Positions 1-7,467 of a DNA stretch of 64,000 nucleotides are shown in pieces. Under the pieces are notes generated by a model. The model was not told the origin of the DNA. It saw nothing but the letters and a program-made list of their open reading frames with translations, and made no database searches. How positions within the stretch are numbered: the stretch's first letter is position 1; every line of letters starts with the position of its first letter. Origin of the DNA: Cytophagales bacterium (lineage in GTDB: Bacteria > Bacteroidota > Bacteroidia > Cytophagales > Microscillaceae). The position numbers were made by a program, and so were the translations under genes. The stretch spans positions 1 to 64,000 of the forward strand of contig JAAFJG010000007.1 of the NCBI GenBank assembly GCA_013298075.1. The letters run 5' to 3'.

Positions 1-1
1 A

Positions 2-307
2 TAAGGGACTAAATAAAAAATAATATACCTAAAAAAACTCCCTCACCTTCGGGGAGGGCTGGGGTCAGTGTTGTTAAATTCTTTTTTTTTAACAAATAAA
101 ATAGAAATTAACTTGTATAATATTCTCTAAAAAATCTATAATTTTTTGAAAATCTTATAGATTTGGCAAATTATATTTTGATTTGTAAAATAATTTACCT
201 GACAAATATTAGAACTTAACAACACTGCACCCTAACCCTCCCCAGCGGTGAGGGAACTAAAAATAAGTTTTTTTGAGTGGGTAATTTATTTTTTAGATGT
301 TCCCTTA
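2..307. repeat. MITE-like element, family A copy 1
   Basis: Non-coding element of about 300 bp with long inverted arms. The inner arms (about 37-80 and 211-256) contain CTCCCTCACC and GGTGAGGGA and pair imperfectly over about 45 bp. The outer ends read AGGGACT... and ...GTTCCCT. Both ends are flanked by the dinucleotide TA, as expected for a TA target-site duplication (IS630/Tc1-mariner type). The second copy lies at 39609-39774 in inverse orientation. No transposase is encoded, so any mobilisation would be in trans. Confidence 0.7.
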
Positions 308-349
308 AAACTATAAATTTTAAAAAATTTAAGTTGAAAATTCATGAAT

Positions 350-597
350 TAGGGGACTAAGTAGCAAATAATATACCCACCGAGTACGATTCCTTCAAGG
401 TAGGCTGTTCAGAATGTGGCAATTTTTGATAAATTTCTTGATGCAAATCTTTACTCTAATCCTCGGTCTGTGTCACACAGACCGAAATAAAAGTTACTAA
501 GCTATTTCGGTCTGTGTGACACAGACCAAGAAGAAAGGAATAATAAAATAAATATTTATTGACAAAATCAAAAAGTCGTTATCAAACTTAGTCCCTA
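350..597. repeat. MITE-like element, family B copy 1
   Basis: Element of about 248 bp with terminal inverted repeats TAGGGGACTAAG and CTTAGTCCCTA, bounded by TA. Its left end (GGACTAAGTAGCAAATAATA) closely resembles the outer end of family A copy 2, so both families may use the same transposase. Inside are two strong hairpins on the core GGTCTGTG...CACAGACC (463-485, a perfect 10-bp stem, and 509-527). The right end is repeated at 4175-4226. No open reading frame of note lies inside. Confidence 0.7.
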
Positions 598-687
598 AAT
601 TTATTTTTAGAAAATAATTATTCAATAAAATAATGATAAATTCATTTATATTTCATAATTTTGTATCATTCAATTTAATTAAAAAAA

Positions 688-1173
688 ATGGCTAAAACTC
701 TTATCATTACCACTACTTCACGTCAAGAAAAATACATAGATTTAATTCCTCAATTACAAAGTTTACTCGAAAATGAAACTGATTTAATTGCCAATTTAGC
801 CAATACTGCGGCTGCTTTGCGACAAACTTTTGGCTTTTTTTGGGTTGGTTTTTATTTGGTAAAAGACAATCAATTAGTGTTAGCACCTTTTCAAGGCGAT
901 ATTGCTTGCACACGCATACCTTTTCATAAGGGCGTTTGTGGAGCGTGTTATACGCAGGAAAAAACTTTGATTGTCCCTGATGTAGAAAAATTTGAAGGAC
1001 ATATTGCGTGTAGTTCGCTTTCAAAATCCGAAATTGTAATACCAATTATTCAAAATAATAAAGTAGTGGCAGTGTTAGATGTGGATAGTGATGAATTAGA
1101 TGATTTTTCGGAAATAGATAAAAAATATTTAGAGGAAATAGGCGTTATTTTGGCTTCTATTCTTCATTTCTAA
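688..1173 (+). CDS. msrC: Free methionine-(R)-sulfoxide reductase, GAF domain
   Basis: A GAF-domain enzyme that reduces free L-methionine-(R)-sulfoxide in the cytoplasm and so takes part in oxidative damage repair. The 161-residue length and whole-chain pattern match the family. Three cysteines, C74 (DIACTRIP), C84 (GVCGAC) and C108 (GHIACSS), keep exactly the 10- and 24-residue spacing of the three conserved cysteines of E. coli fRMsr, and an extra C87 is present. The SEIVIP and DVDSD stretches are also typical. The start follows an A-rich leader without a Shine-Dalgarno sequence, which is normal in Bacteroidota. It is 12 nt upstream of the DUF434 gene and probably co-transcribed with it. 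Confidence 0.93.
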   Translation: MAKTLIITTTSRQEKYIDLIPQLQSLLENETDLIANLANTAAALRQTFGFFWVGFYLVKDNQLVLAPFQGDIACTRIPFHKGVCGACYTQEKTLIVPDVEKFEGHIACSSLSKSEIVIPIIQNNKVVAVLDVDSDELDDFSEIDKKYLEEIGVILASILHF

Positions 1174-1185
1174 CCATATATTACA

Positions 1186-1899
1186 ATGCCCAATCATCAA
1201 AAACATAGAGGACAACAATCGAAAGATAAAGATATTTTTAATCTGAAATATCAAAAAATAATGTCAGAAGCAATCGATGATATGTGTTTTTTATTGGAAA
1301 AAAATTATGCTGAAAATGCAAGCCTGAAATTAGTAGGCGACCATTATCAAATCAACGAAAGGCAAAGAAAAGCAATTTTTAGATGTGCTTGCCCAACTTC
1401 TACTATCAAAAAAAGGCAAGAAAAATCGATGTCTTTGGCAGATATTGAACAAAAAACGTTAGCCATCGATGGCTATAATTTATTGATAATTGTCGAAAGT
1501 ATGTTGTCAAAAGGCTATATTTTTCAAGGTAGAGATAGTGCGTATCGAGATGTAGCAAGTATTCACGGAACGTATAAAAAAGTAGAAGAAACTTTGCCCG
1601 CTTTAGAACTAATAGCCAATAGTTTGATAGAATTAAAAGTAAAAAATGTCATTTGGTATTTAGATTCTCCCGTTTCGAATAGTGGAAGATTAAAATCTAT
1701 GATGCTCGAATTAGCCGAAAAAAATTATTGGAATTGGGAAGTTGAATTAGTCAATAGTCCTGATAAAACCTTAGTAGCATTGAATTTTCCAGTCATTACG
1801 GCAGATGCTTGGATTTTAGATAATGTTTCAAATTGGTTTAATTTATCAGATTATTTAATAAAAAATAAAATAAAGGACGTAAATTTGCTATCTTTATAA
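1186..1899 (+). CDS. DUF434 domain-containing protein
   Basis: Uncharacterised conserved protein of 237 residues. The N-terminal part (about residues 5-75) has the DUF434 pattern HRG...D...F followed by LKLVGDHYQINERQRKAIFR. The C-terminal part (about 90-237) begins with LAIDGYNLLI, has an acidic residue in a strand-like segment, and shows a further conserved ITADAWILD. This layout recalls NYN/PIN-like nuclease folds, which is inference only. It follows the methionine sulfoxide reductase by 12 nt. No experimentally established function is known to me for this family. Confidence 0.8.
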   Translation: MPNHQKHRGQQSKDKDIFNLKYQKIMSEAIDDMCFLLEKNYAENASLKLVGDHYQINERQRKAIFRCACPTSTIKKRQEKSMSLADIEQKTLAIDGYNLLIIVESMLSKGYIFQGRDSAYRDVASIHGTYKKVEETLPALELIANSLIELKVKNVIWYLDSPVSNSGRLKSMMLELAEKNYWNWEVELVNSPDKTLVALNFPVITADAWILDNVSNWFNLSDYLIKNKIKDVNLLSL

Positions 1900-1917
1900 A
1901 AATAAAATATATTTTTG
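1884..1917 (+). promoter_or_regulatory. Bacteroidota-type promoter for kup
   Basis: TTTG at 1884-1887 and an exact TAnnTTTG box (TATTTTTG) at 1910-1917, 22 nt apart and 39 nt before the kup start. The spacing is slightly longer than usual. It suggests that kup has its own promoter although it follows the DUF434 gene closely. Confidence 0.5.
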
Positions 1918-1956
1918 CAAATCAAAAACTTAAAACAAAACTTATCTTAAAAAATT

Positions 1957-3912
1957 ATGAGTCATTCTCACGAAAATTTTAATAAAGCAACCTTAGCAGG
2001 AATGCTTATCACGATTGGAATTATTTTTGGCGATATTGGAACATCACCTTTGTATGTAATGAAAGCCATTGTAGGCGAAAAAAATCCTATTACTGAATTA
2101 GTCGTTTTGGGTGGAATTTCTTGTGTATTTTGGACACTTACTTTGCAAACAACTTTCAAATATGTTATCTTGACTTTGCAAGCAGACAACAATGGCGAAG
2201 GTGGAATTTTTTCTTTATACACGCTCATACGTAAGCAAGCGAAATGGCTTGTTTTTCCTGCGATGTTGGGTGGTGCAGCACTCTTGGCTGATGGAATTAT
2301 TACACCACCGATTTCGGTTGCTTCTGCGATTGAAGGTTTACGAGTCATTTATCCAAAAATAGAAGAAAACACCATTATTACGATTGTAATTATTATTATT
2401 AGTATTATTTTTGCGTTTCAACGTTTCGGAACGGCAGTAGTTGGGAAGGCTTTCGGACCTATGATGTTGGTTTGGTTTGTGATGTTGGCGGGTTTAGGAA
2501 TAGGTGGAATTATGCTCAATCCACACGTATTAGTGGCATTAAGTCCACATTATGCGTTCAATTTATTATCACAACATCCTGAAGGTTTTTGGTTATTAGG
2601 AGCAGTATTTTTATGTACCACAGGAGCAGAAGCATTGTATTCTGATATGGGACATTGTGGGCGTGGCAATATTCGTATGGCTTGGATTTTTGTAAAAATA
2701 TCTTTGATTTTGAATTATTTGGGGCAAGGCGGTTGGTTAATTTCACACTTAGGAAAAACATTAGAAAAACAAAATCCATTTTATACTATTATGCCTGAAT
2801 GGTTTTTGGTAATTGGTATTATTATCGCAACTTTTGCTGCAATTATTGCCAGTCAAGCCTTAATTACAGGTTCATTTACGTTGGTAAGTGAAGCAATTCG
2901 ATTGAATTTGTGGCCAAAAGTTTTGTTAGATTATCCGAGTGATATGAAAGGGCAATTATACGTTCCGAGTGTTAATTTTATCCTTTGGATTGGTTGTATT
3001 GGCATTGTTTTGTATTTTAGAGAATCGAGTGCCATGGAAGCGGCTTATGGTTTGGCGATTACTTTGGCAATGTTAATGACAACGGTTTTATTGGCGTATT
3101 ATCTCAAAATGAAAAAAGGAAATACCATTTTTATTGGTATATTTTTAGTGATTTATATCATTATCGAAATTTCATTTATGGTTGCTAATCTAACCAAATT
3201 TATGCACGGTGGTTTTGTAACTTTGATTGTGGCTTTTGCGGTGATTTTGGTGATGTTGATAATGCATTATTCATCAAAAATAAAAAATCGTTTGACAGAA
3301 TATACTAATTTATCTGATTATACGAGTTCTCTTGTTGGTTTGAGTAAAGATACGGACATTCCAAGATATGCGACTAATTTAGTTTATTTGACAGGTTCTA
3401 CTGATTTGCATACGATTGACTCGAAAATTGTTTATTCTATTTTCCAAAAACAACCCAAAAGAGCCGATATTTATTGGTTTGTACACGTGGATATTGATGA
3501 TGCACCTTATACGATGGAATATTCTGTGGATATTATTGCAGATGAAGATATTGTTTGGGTGGCTTTTAAATTGGGTTTTAGAGTAGAGCAAAGATTAGAT
3601 TTATACTTCAAAAAAGTGGTAGAAGATATGGTTTCTAAAAAAGAAATTAATATTACTAATCGTTATAATTCTTTGAAAAACCTTGATATTTCTGCTGATT
3701 TTAGGTTTGTGGTCTTGAAAAGATATTTATCCAACGAAAATGAATTGCCTTTGACAGAGCAATTAATTATGGACGGATATTTTTTATTGAAAAATTATTG
3801 GTCAACTTCAGACCAAAGATGGTTTGGATTAGACCCAGGTTCAGTTACCGTAGAAGAAATTCCTATGCTAATTCGCGCTTCGAATGATGTGGAATTGAAA
3901 AGAGTTTCGTAA
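1957..3912 (+). CDS. kup: KUP/HAK/KT family potassium uptake protein
   Basis: Inner-membrane K+ transporter, probably a proton-coupled symporter like other Kup proteins. At 651 residues it is close to the usual length (E. coli Kup 622). The family signature GDIGTSPLY is at residues 25-33, followed by NNGEGGIFSLYTLI and a run of about twelve hydrophobic segments through residue 430. The last roughly 200 residues are a soluble cytoplasmic domain (VYLTGSTDLHTIDSKIVYSI) as in the family. The start gives the first membrane segment directly before the signature. It stands alone, with a dense repeat region downstream. Confidence 0.95.
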   Translation: MSHSHENFNKATLAGMLITIGIIFGDIGTSPLYVMKAIVGEKNPITELVVLGGISCVFWTLTLQTTFKYVILTLQADNNGEGGIFSLYTLIRKQAKWLVFPAMLGGAALLADGIITPPISVASAIEGLRVIYPKIEENTIITIVIIIISIIFAFQRFGTAVVGKAFGPMMLVWFVMLAGLGIGGIMLNPHVLVALSPHYAFNLLSQHPEGFWLLGAVFLCTTGAEALYSDMGHCGRGNIRMAWIFVKISLILNYLGQGGWLISHLGKTLEKQNPFYTIMPEWFLVIGIIIATFAAIIASQALITGSFTLVSEAIRLNLWPKVLLDYPSDMKGQLYVPSVNFILWIGCIGIVLYFRESSAMEAAYGLAITLAMLMTTVLLAYYLKMKKGNTIFIGIFLVIYIIIEISFMVANLTKFMHGGFVTLIVAFAVILVMLIMHYSSKIKNRLTEYTNLSDYTSSLVGLSKDTDIPRYATNLVYLTGSTDLHTIDSKIVYSIFQKQPKRADIYWFVHVDIDDAPYTMEYSVDIIADEDIVWVAFKLGFRVEQRLDLYFKKVVEDMVSKKEINITNRYNSLKNLDISADFRFVVLKRYLSNENELPLTEQLIMDGYFLLKNYWSTSDQRWFGLDPGSVTVEEIPMLIRASNDVELKRVS

Positions 3913-3919
3913 AAATAAA

Positions 3920-4040
3920 GGTTCTTAGAAAATTTGTGCGGAAAATGATTTTTTTTTGAAATGTGTTTTTTGAATTGCCTCCAGATTTATCTGGAGGATA
4001 ATATAAAATTCAATTGTTGGCTTTAGCCAAAAATCTCTAC
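3920..4040 (+). repeat. Interspersed repeat, family C copy 1
   Basis: About 120-bp repeat starting GGTTCTTAGAAAATTTGTGCGG. It contains a near-perfect palindrome CCTCCAGATTTATCTGGAGG (3978-3997) and a second hairpin TTGGCTTTAGCCAA (4017-4030). Further copies lie at 18119-18222 and 33561-33675 (both inverted) and 54898-55014 (same strand), with a relic at 58464-58485. All copies lie just 3' of a gene, so folding as a transcript end or REP-like site is plausible. Confidence 0.75.
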
Positions 4041-4226
4041 GTTTTTCAAATTGATATTTTAATCCTCGGTCTGTGTGACACAGATCGAGGAGAAAGATAA
4101 AAAAGGCAGAAAATTAGATTGATTTTAGATGAAAAAATAAACGTTTTTTTAGCAAATTCTAAACAGCCTACCTTGAAGGAATAATAAAATAAATATTTAT
4201 TTCCAAAATTAAAAAGTCGTTATCAA
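4041..4226. repeat. Family B element, partial copy 2
   Basis: It directly abuts the family C copy. It carries one hairpin of the family B type (CCTCGGTCTGTGTGACACAG followed by ATCGAGG, 4064-4090) and the right-end sequence GGAATAATAAAATAAATATT through AAAAAGTCGTTATCAAACT that ends copy 1 at 534-588. The stretch AACAGCCTACCTTGAAGGAA (4163-4182) is the reverse complement of 391-410 near the left end of copy 1, so it belongs to the subterminal inverted repeat. The left part is lost or rearranged. Confidence 0.6.
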
Positions 4227-4261
4227 ACTCTTATTAATATTTTAAAATCTTGATAAGAGTT
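4226..4261. other. Imperfect 36-bp palindrome upstream of prs
   Basis: Two 18-bp arms (AACTCTTAT... and ...ATAAGAGTT) pair with only two mismatches around the centre ATTTTAAAAT. It lies 65 nt before the PRPP synthetase start. It could be an operator, a stem-loop in the leader, or the end of the adjacent repeat; the sequence alone does not decide. Confidence 0.4.
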
Positions 4262-4325
4262 AAAATTTCAAATTTCAAAAAAAAAAAATCACCTAAAAAA
4301 AAGGAAAAAAACAACACACAAAAAT

Positions 4326-5240
4326 ATGAAAAAATTATTATTTTCAACGAAAAATTATGCTTATTTATACAACGAATTATTAACCATTGGCGATTATGAA
4401 GCAGGCAGTACTGAACTAAAAATATTTCCAGATGGCGAATGTTACAAAAGATTATTGACAGATGTAGCAGGGCGTGATGTCGTGTTGGTGGGTGGAACTA
4501 TTGGCGATATTGACACCTTAGAATTATATGATTTTGCTTGTTCTATCGAAAAACAAGGGGCAAATTCGTTGGTTTTGGTGGTACCTTATTATGGTTATTC
4601 GACGATGGAAAGAGCCGTTAAACAAGGTGAAGTAGTAACTGCCAAAACGAGAGCAAGATTACTTTCCTCTATTCCTAACACAGGCAAAGGTACGCATATT
4701 ATTTTGTGTGATTTACATTCTGAAGGTATTCCCCATTATTTTGAAAGTAATATTATTCCTGTTCATCTATATTGTAAACCGTTGATTATAGAGGCGTGTA
4801 GAGAATTGGCGGGAGAGGATTTTATTTTGGCTTGCACAGATGCAGGGCGTGCCAAATGGGTAGAATCTTTGGCAAATGATATGAAAGTTGATGCTGCTTT
4901 TGTGTTCAAAAAAAGATTAAGTGGCGAAAAAACATCGATTACAGGCATCAATGCTGATGTAAAAGATAAAAAAATAATTATTTATGATGATATGATTCGA
5001 ACAGGTGGCTCGTTGATGCAAGCCGCAAAATCATACATAGAGGCAGGAGCAAAAGAAGTGTTTGCTATCACAACTCACGGACTTTTTAGCAATAATGCGC
5101 TAGAAAAATTAGAAAACTCTAAACTTTTTTCTAAAATTATAGCCACCAATACACACCCAAACGTATTAGCAATAGCCAGTGATTTTTTGCAAATAAAAAG
5201 CGTTGCGAATTTATTGGATACAAAAATTAAAGAAATTTAA
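4326..5240 (+). CDS. prs: Ribose-phosphate pyrophosphokinase (divergent type)
   Basis: Transfers pyrophosphate from ATP to ribose 5-phosphate to make PRPP for nucleotide, histidine and tryptophan synthesis. The 304-residue length fits the family. The PRPP-binding loop is DDMIRTGGS at residues 221-229, in a strand KIIIYDDM, and the N-terminal half keeps KIFPDGE and YYGYSTMERA in the positions of the usual F-DGE and PYFPYARQDR. The catalytic-flexible-loop and metal-site region reads ILCDLHSEGI instead of the common VDLHA-Q-QGFF. It therefore resembles the plant class II branch more than classical bacterial Prs. This may be the only Prs or a second, specialised one. It is 21 nt upstream of the dnaJ-like gene. 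Confidence 0.85.
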   Translation: MKKLLFSTKNYAYLYNELLTIGDYEAGSTELKIFPDGECYKRLLTDVAGRDVVLVGGTIGDIDTLELYDFACSIEKQGANSLVLVVPYYGYSTMERAVKQGEVVTAKTRARLLSSIPNTGKGTHIILCDLHSEGIPHYFESNIIPVHLYCKPLIIEACRELAGEDFILACTDAGRAKWVESLANDMKVDAAFVFKKRLSGEKTSITGINADVKDKKIIIYDDMIRTGGSLMQAAKSYIEAGAKEVFAITTHGLFSNNALEKLENSKLFSKIIATNTHPNVLAIASDFLQIKSVANLLDTKIKEI

Positions 5241-5261
5241 AAGAAAAATAAACTAAAAAAA

Positions 5262-6128
5262 ATGAAATATAAAGATTATTATAAAGTTTTGGGCGTAAGC
5301 AAAAATGCTTCACAAGACGAAATTAAAAAAACGTATAAAAAATTAGCCATACAATTTCATCCTGATAAAAATCCAGGAAACAAACAAGCAGAAGAAAAAT
5401 TTAAAGAAATTAGTGAGGCATACGATGTGTTGGGTGATGTGGATAAAAGAGCAAAATATGATGGTTTGGCTGGAAATTGGCAACAATTTCAAACTGAATT
5501 TTCATCTCAAAAAGATTTCGAATTTAAAGATGTTTTTTCGGGATTTAATGACGTTTGGTCGTCTATATTTGGGCAAGGTGAATTTACAAATATCAATACA
5601 AAACAAGGAAATGACCTCAATTCTGACGTAACTCTTACTTTGGAAGAGGCTTATCTTGGCACAGAAGTACAAATTCCTACGCCTTATTCGATGGAAAAAC
5701 TGATCATAAAAGCAGGTGTGGTTGATGGAAAAAAATTTAGATTTGCAGGAAAAGGAGAAAAAGGAAGTGCAACCAATTTGAATGGACATTTATTTTTGAC
5801 CATTAAAATACAAGAACATAAAGACTATAAAAGAAACGGAAATGATTTAACTAAAAAAGTTTTTGTCGATATTTATACGTTGATTTTAGGTGGAAAAATA
5901 GAAGTTGAAACATTAAAAACTAAAAAAATTTCTATCAATATCGTAAAAGGTTTTGAAAGTGGTGGAAAATTACGTTTAAAAGGTTTCGGAATGCCAATTT
6001 ATGATAAAGAAAATGAATTTGGAGATTTATATTTAGAAATTACGGCTCAATTACCTAAAAATTTGAGTGCAGAGGAACTCAATTTATTCGAAAAATTGGC
6101 TGAAATAGATAGAAAAAAAAGAAAATAA
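5262..6128 (+). CDS. DnaJ/CbpA-like J-domain co-chaperone
   Basis: Type II (DnaJB/CbpA-like) Hsp40 that would stimulate a DnaK ATPase. The J domain occupies residues 4-70 with the HPD motif at 33-35. A short linker rich in Phe and Gly follows (about 70-120: [11 protein letters not shown]). Two C-terminal substrate-binding beta domains follow (about 125-285, with [14 protein letters not shown] and [12 protein letters not shown]). There are no CxxCxGxG zinc-finger repeats, which excludes DnaJ proper. The gene sits between prs and a VWA gene with gaps of 21 and 9 nt, so the three are probably one operon. Confidence 0.9.
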   Translation: MKYKDYYKVLGVSKNASQDEIKKTYKKLAIQFHPDKNPGNKQAEEKFKEISEAYDVLGDVDKRAKYDGLAGNWQQFQTEFSSQKDFEFKDVFSGFNDVWSSIFGQGEFTNINTKQGNDLNSDVTLTLEEAYLGTEVQIPTPYSMEKLIIKAGVVDGKKFRFAGKGEKGSATNLNGHLFLTIKIQEHKDYKRNGNDLTKKVFVDIYTLILGGKIEVETLKTKKISINIVKGFESGGKLRLKGFGMPIYDKENEFGDLYLEITAQLPKNLSAEELNLFEKLAEIDRKKRK

Positions 6129-6137
6129 AAAGGCATT

Positions 6138-7103
6138 ATGTTTAATTGGCAATGGTTTTATAGTTGGGGAACAAGAGAATATATTTTTTTATTTCTTTTT
6201 TTGGGTGGAATGTTTTTTTATCTAAGAAGATTGATTGTTTTGGCAAAAGAACTCAAAAAAAGTCCCCAAAATTTATGGTGGAAAGCACCTATTAGAATAC
6301 TTATTTTTTTATCTTTATTGATTGCATTGCTCGGACCTTCTTTTGGATTTGGGCAAAAATCGGTGCAACTTATCGGAAAAGAAATTTTTTTTCTGTTGGA
6401 TTTATCTAACTCGATGGACGCAACAGACGTAAAACCTTCTCGATTAGAAAAAGTAAAATATGAACTTAAAAATCTTTGGCAAACTTTGACAAACGATAGA
6501 ATTGGCTTGATTGTTTTTGGACAAACTGCTTTTTTGCAATGTCCTTTAACCAACGATAAATCTGCCTTAGAATTATTTTTACAAACTATCAAAACACATT
6601 TATTGCCTTATCCCGGGACAGATTTTAGTCCGCCATTAGCATTGGCACAAAAAAAATTAGTCGCTTCACAAACGACAGAAGGTGCAAAAACAATCGTTTT
6701 GATAAGTGATGGCGAAAATTTTGGAGAAACAAATATCCAACTTTTAGAAAGTTTAAAAACACAAAATTTAAAAGTTTTTTGTTTGGGAATAGGTACAACC
6801 AAAGGCGGTTTAATTCCTTTGATGCAAGGTGGTTATAAATATGATAGACAAGGAAAATTGGTGCAAACTAAACTAAATTCTGCACCTTTGCAAGAAATTG
6901 CACGCATCACAGAGGGTGAATATTTTGTGTTAAACGATAACCAAAATGATATGCCAAAACTTCAAAAAGCCTTAGCAGAAATCAAAGGAACGCAATTAGA
7001 AAATAGAATTTTAGACGTAAGAGCCAATAAATTTGAATATTTTTTGTGGGTTGCGATTGGTTTAATTATTTTAGATATTATTTTAATTGTAAAGATTTTA
7101 TAG
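6138..7103 (+). CDS. VWA domain membrane protein, BatA/BatB-like
   Basis: Inner-membrane protein of 321 residues with two N-terminal membrane segments (about 15-32 and 51-66), a von Willebrand factor A domain (about 80-285) and a C-terminal membrane segment (about 303-321). The metal-ion site is complete: D88-L-S90-N-S92, PGTDFSPPL for the threonine, and LISDGENFG for the distal aspartate. This layout is that of the Bat (Bacteroides aerotolerance) proteins. The usual neighbours moxR, DUF58 and the second Bat VWA gene are absent here, so it is either a dispersed bat gene or a paralogue. Function beyond metal-dependent protein binding is not known. Confidence 0.82.
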   Translation: MFNWQWFYSWGTREYIFLFLFLGGMFFYLRRLIVLAKELKKSPQNLWWKAPIRILIFLSLLIALLGPSFGFGQKSVQLIGKEIFFLLDLSNSMDATDVKPSRLEKVKYELKNLWQTLTNDRIGLIVFGQTAFLQCPLTNDKSALELFLQTIKTHLLPYPGTDFSPPLALAQKKLVASQTTEGAKTIVLISDGENFGETNIQLLESLKTQNLKVFCLGIGTTKGGLIPLMQGGYKYDRQGKLVQTKLNSAPLQEIARITEGEYFVLNDNQNDMPKLQKALAEIKGTQLENRILDVRANKFEYFLWVAIGLIILDIILIVKIL

Positions 7104-7108
7104 GAATA

Positions 7109-7358
7109 TTTGATGCTATCCCAATTTATTGGCAAAATCATCTAATAAATTTTATTTTAATAATAATATGAACAGAAATTAATAAATCGAGTAAATTTTT
7201 AGATAAATTAAATACATTCTACGTGTAAAATTTTAAATATTTATATTTTTTTTGAGAAATAGTCATCTAGTAAAATAGGGATGCGGAAAATCGGATATAT
7301 CACTTATTTTCTTTGAAATTTGCAAATTTTTTTCGCAACGAATTTTGGACAGCATCAA
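7109..7358. repeat. MITE-like element, family D copy 1
   Basis: Fills most of the 364-bp gap between the VWA gene and dnaX. Inverted ends: TTTGATGCTATCCCAATTTA (from 7109) and, as reverse complement of the right end, TTTGATGCTGTCCAAAATTC. The interior is AT-rich and non-coding. A shorter copy with related ends (GTTGCCCCAATTTCGTTGCA) is at 12256-12414. Confidence 0.6.
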
Positions 7359-7455
7359 AAAAAATTAGCAAAAAAAAATCTAAAATAATTCATTGATAAT
7401 CAAATACTTAAAAAAATATTATCAAAAATATATTTTTTCTTTGATTTTTTTTATT

Positions 7456-7463
7456 TACCTTTG
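7456..7463 (+). promoter_or_regulatory. TAnnTTTG promoter box directly before dnaX
   Basis: Exact TACCTTTG. It ends only 4 nt before the dnaX ATG, so a transcript from it would be leaderless or nearly so. A TTTG at 7440-7443 is only 12 nt upstream, which is too close for the usual -33 element. Confidence 0.45.
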
Positions 7464-7467
7464 AAGT

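Noticed and set aside
1-600. Repeats at the window start considered as a CRISPR array
   Set aside because: Units are of different lengths, occur as inverted pairs and are bordered by TA; there are no regular spacers and no cas genes.
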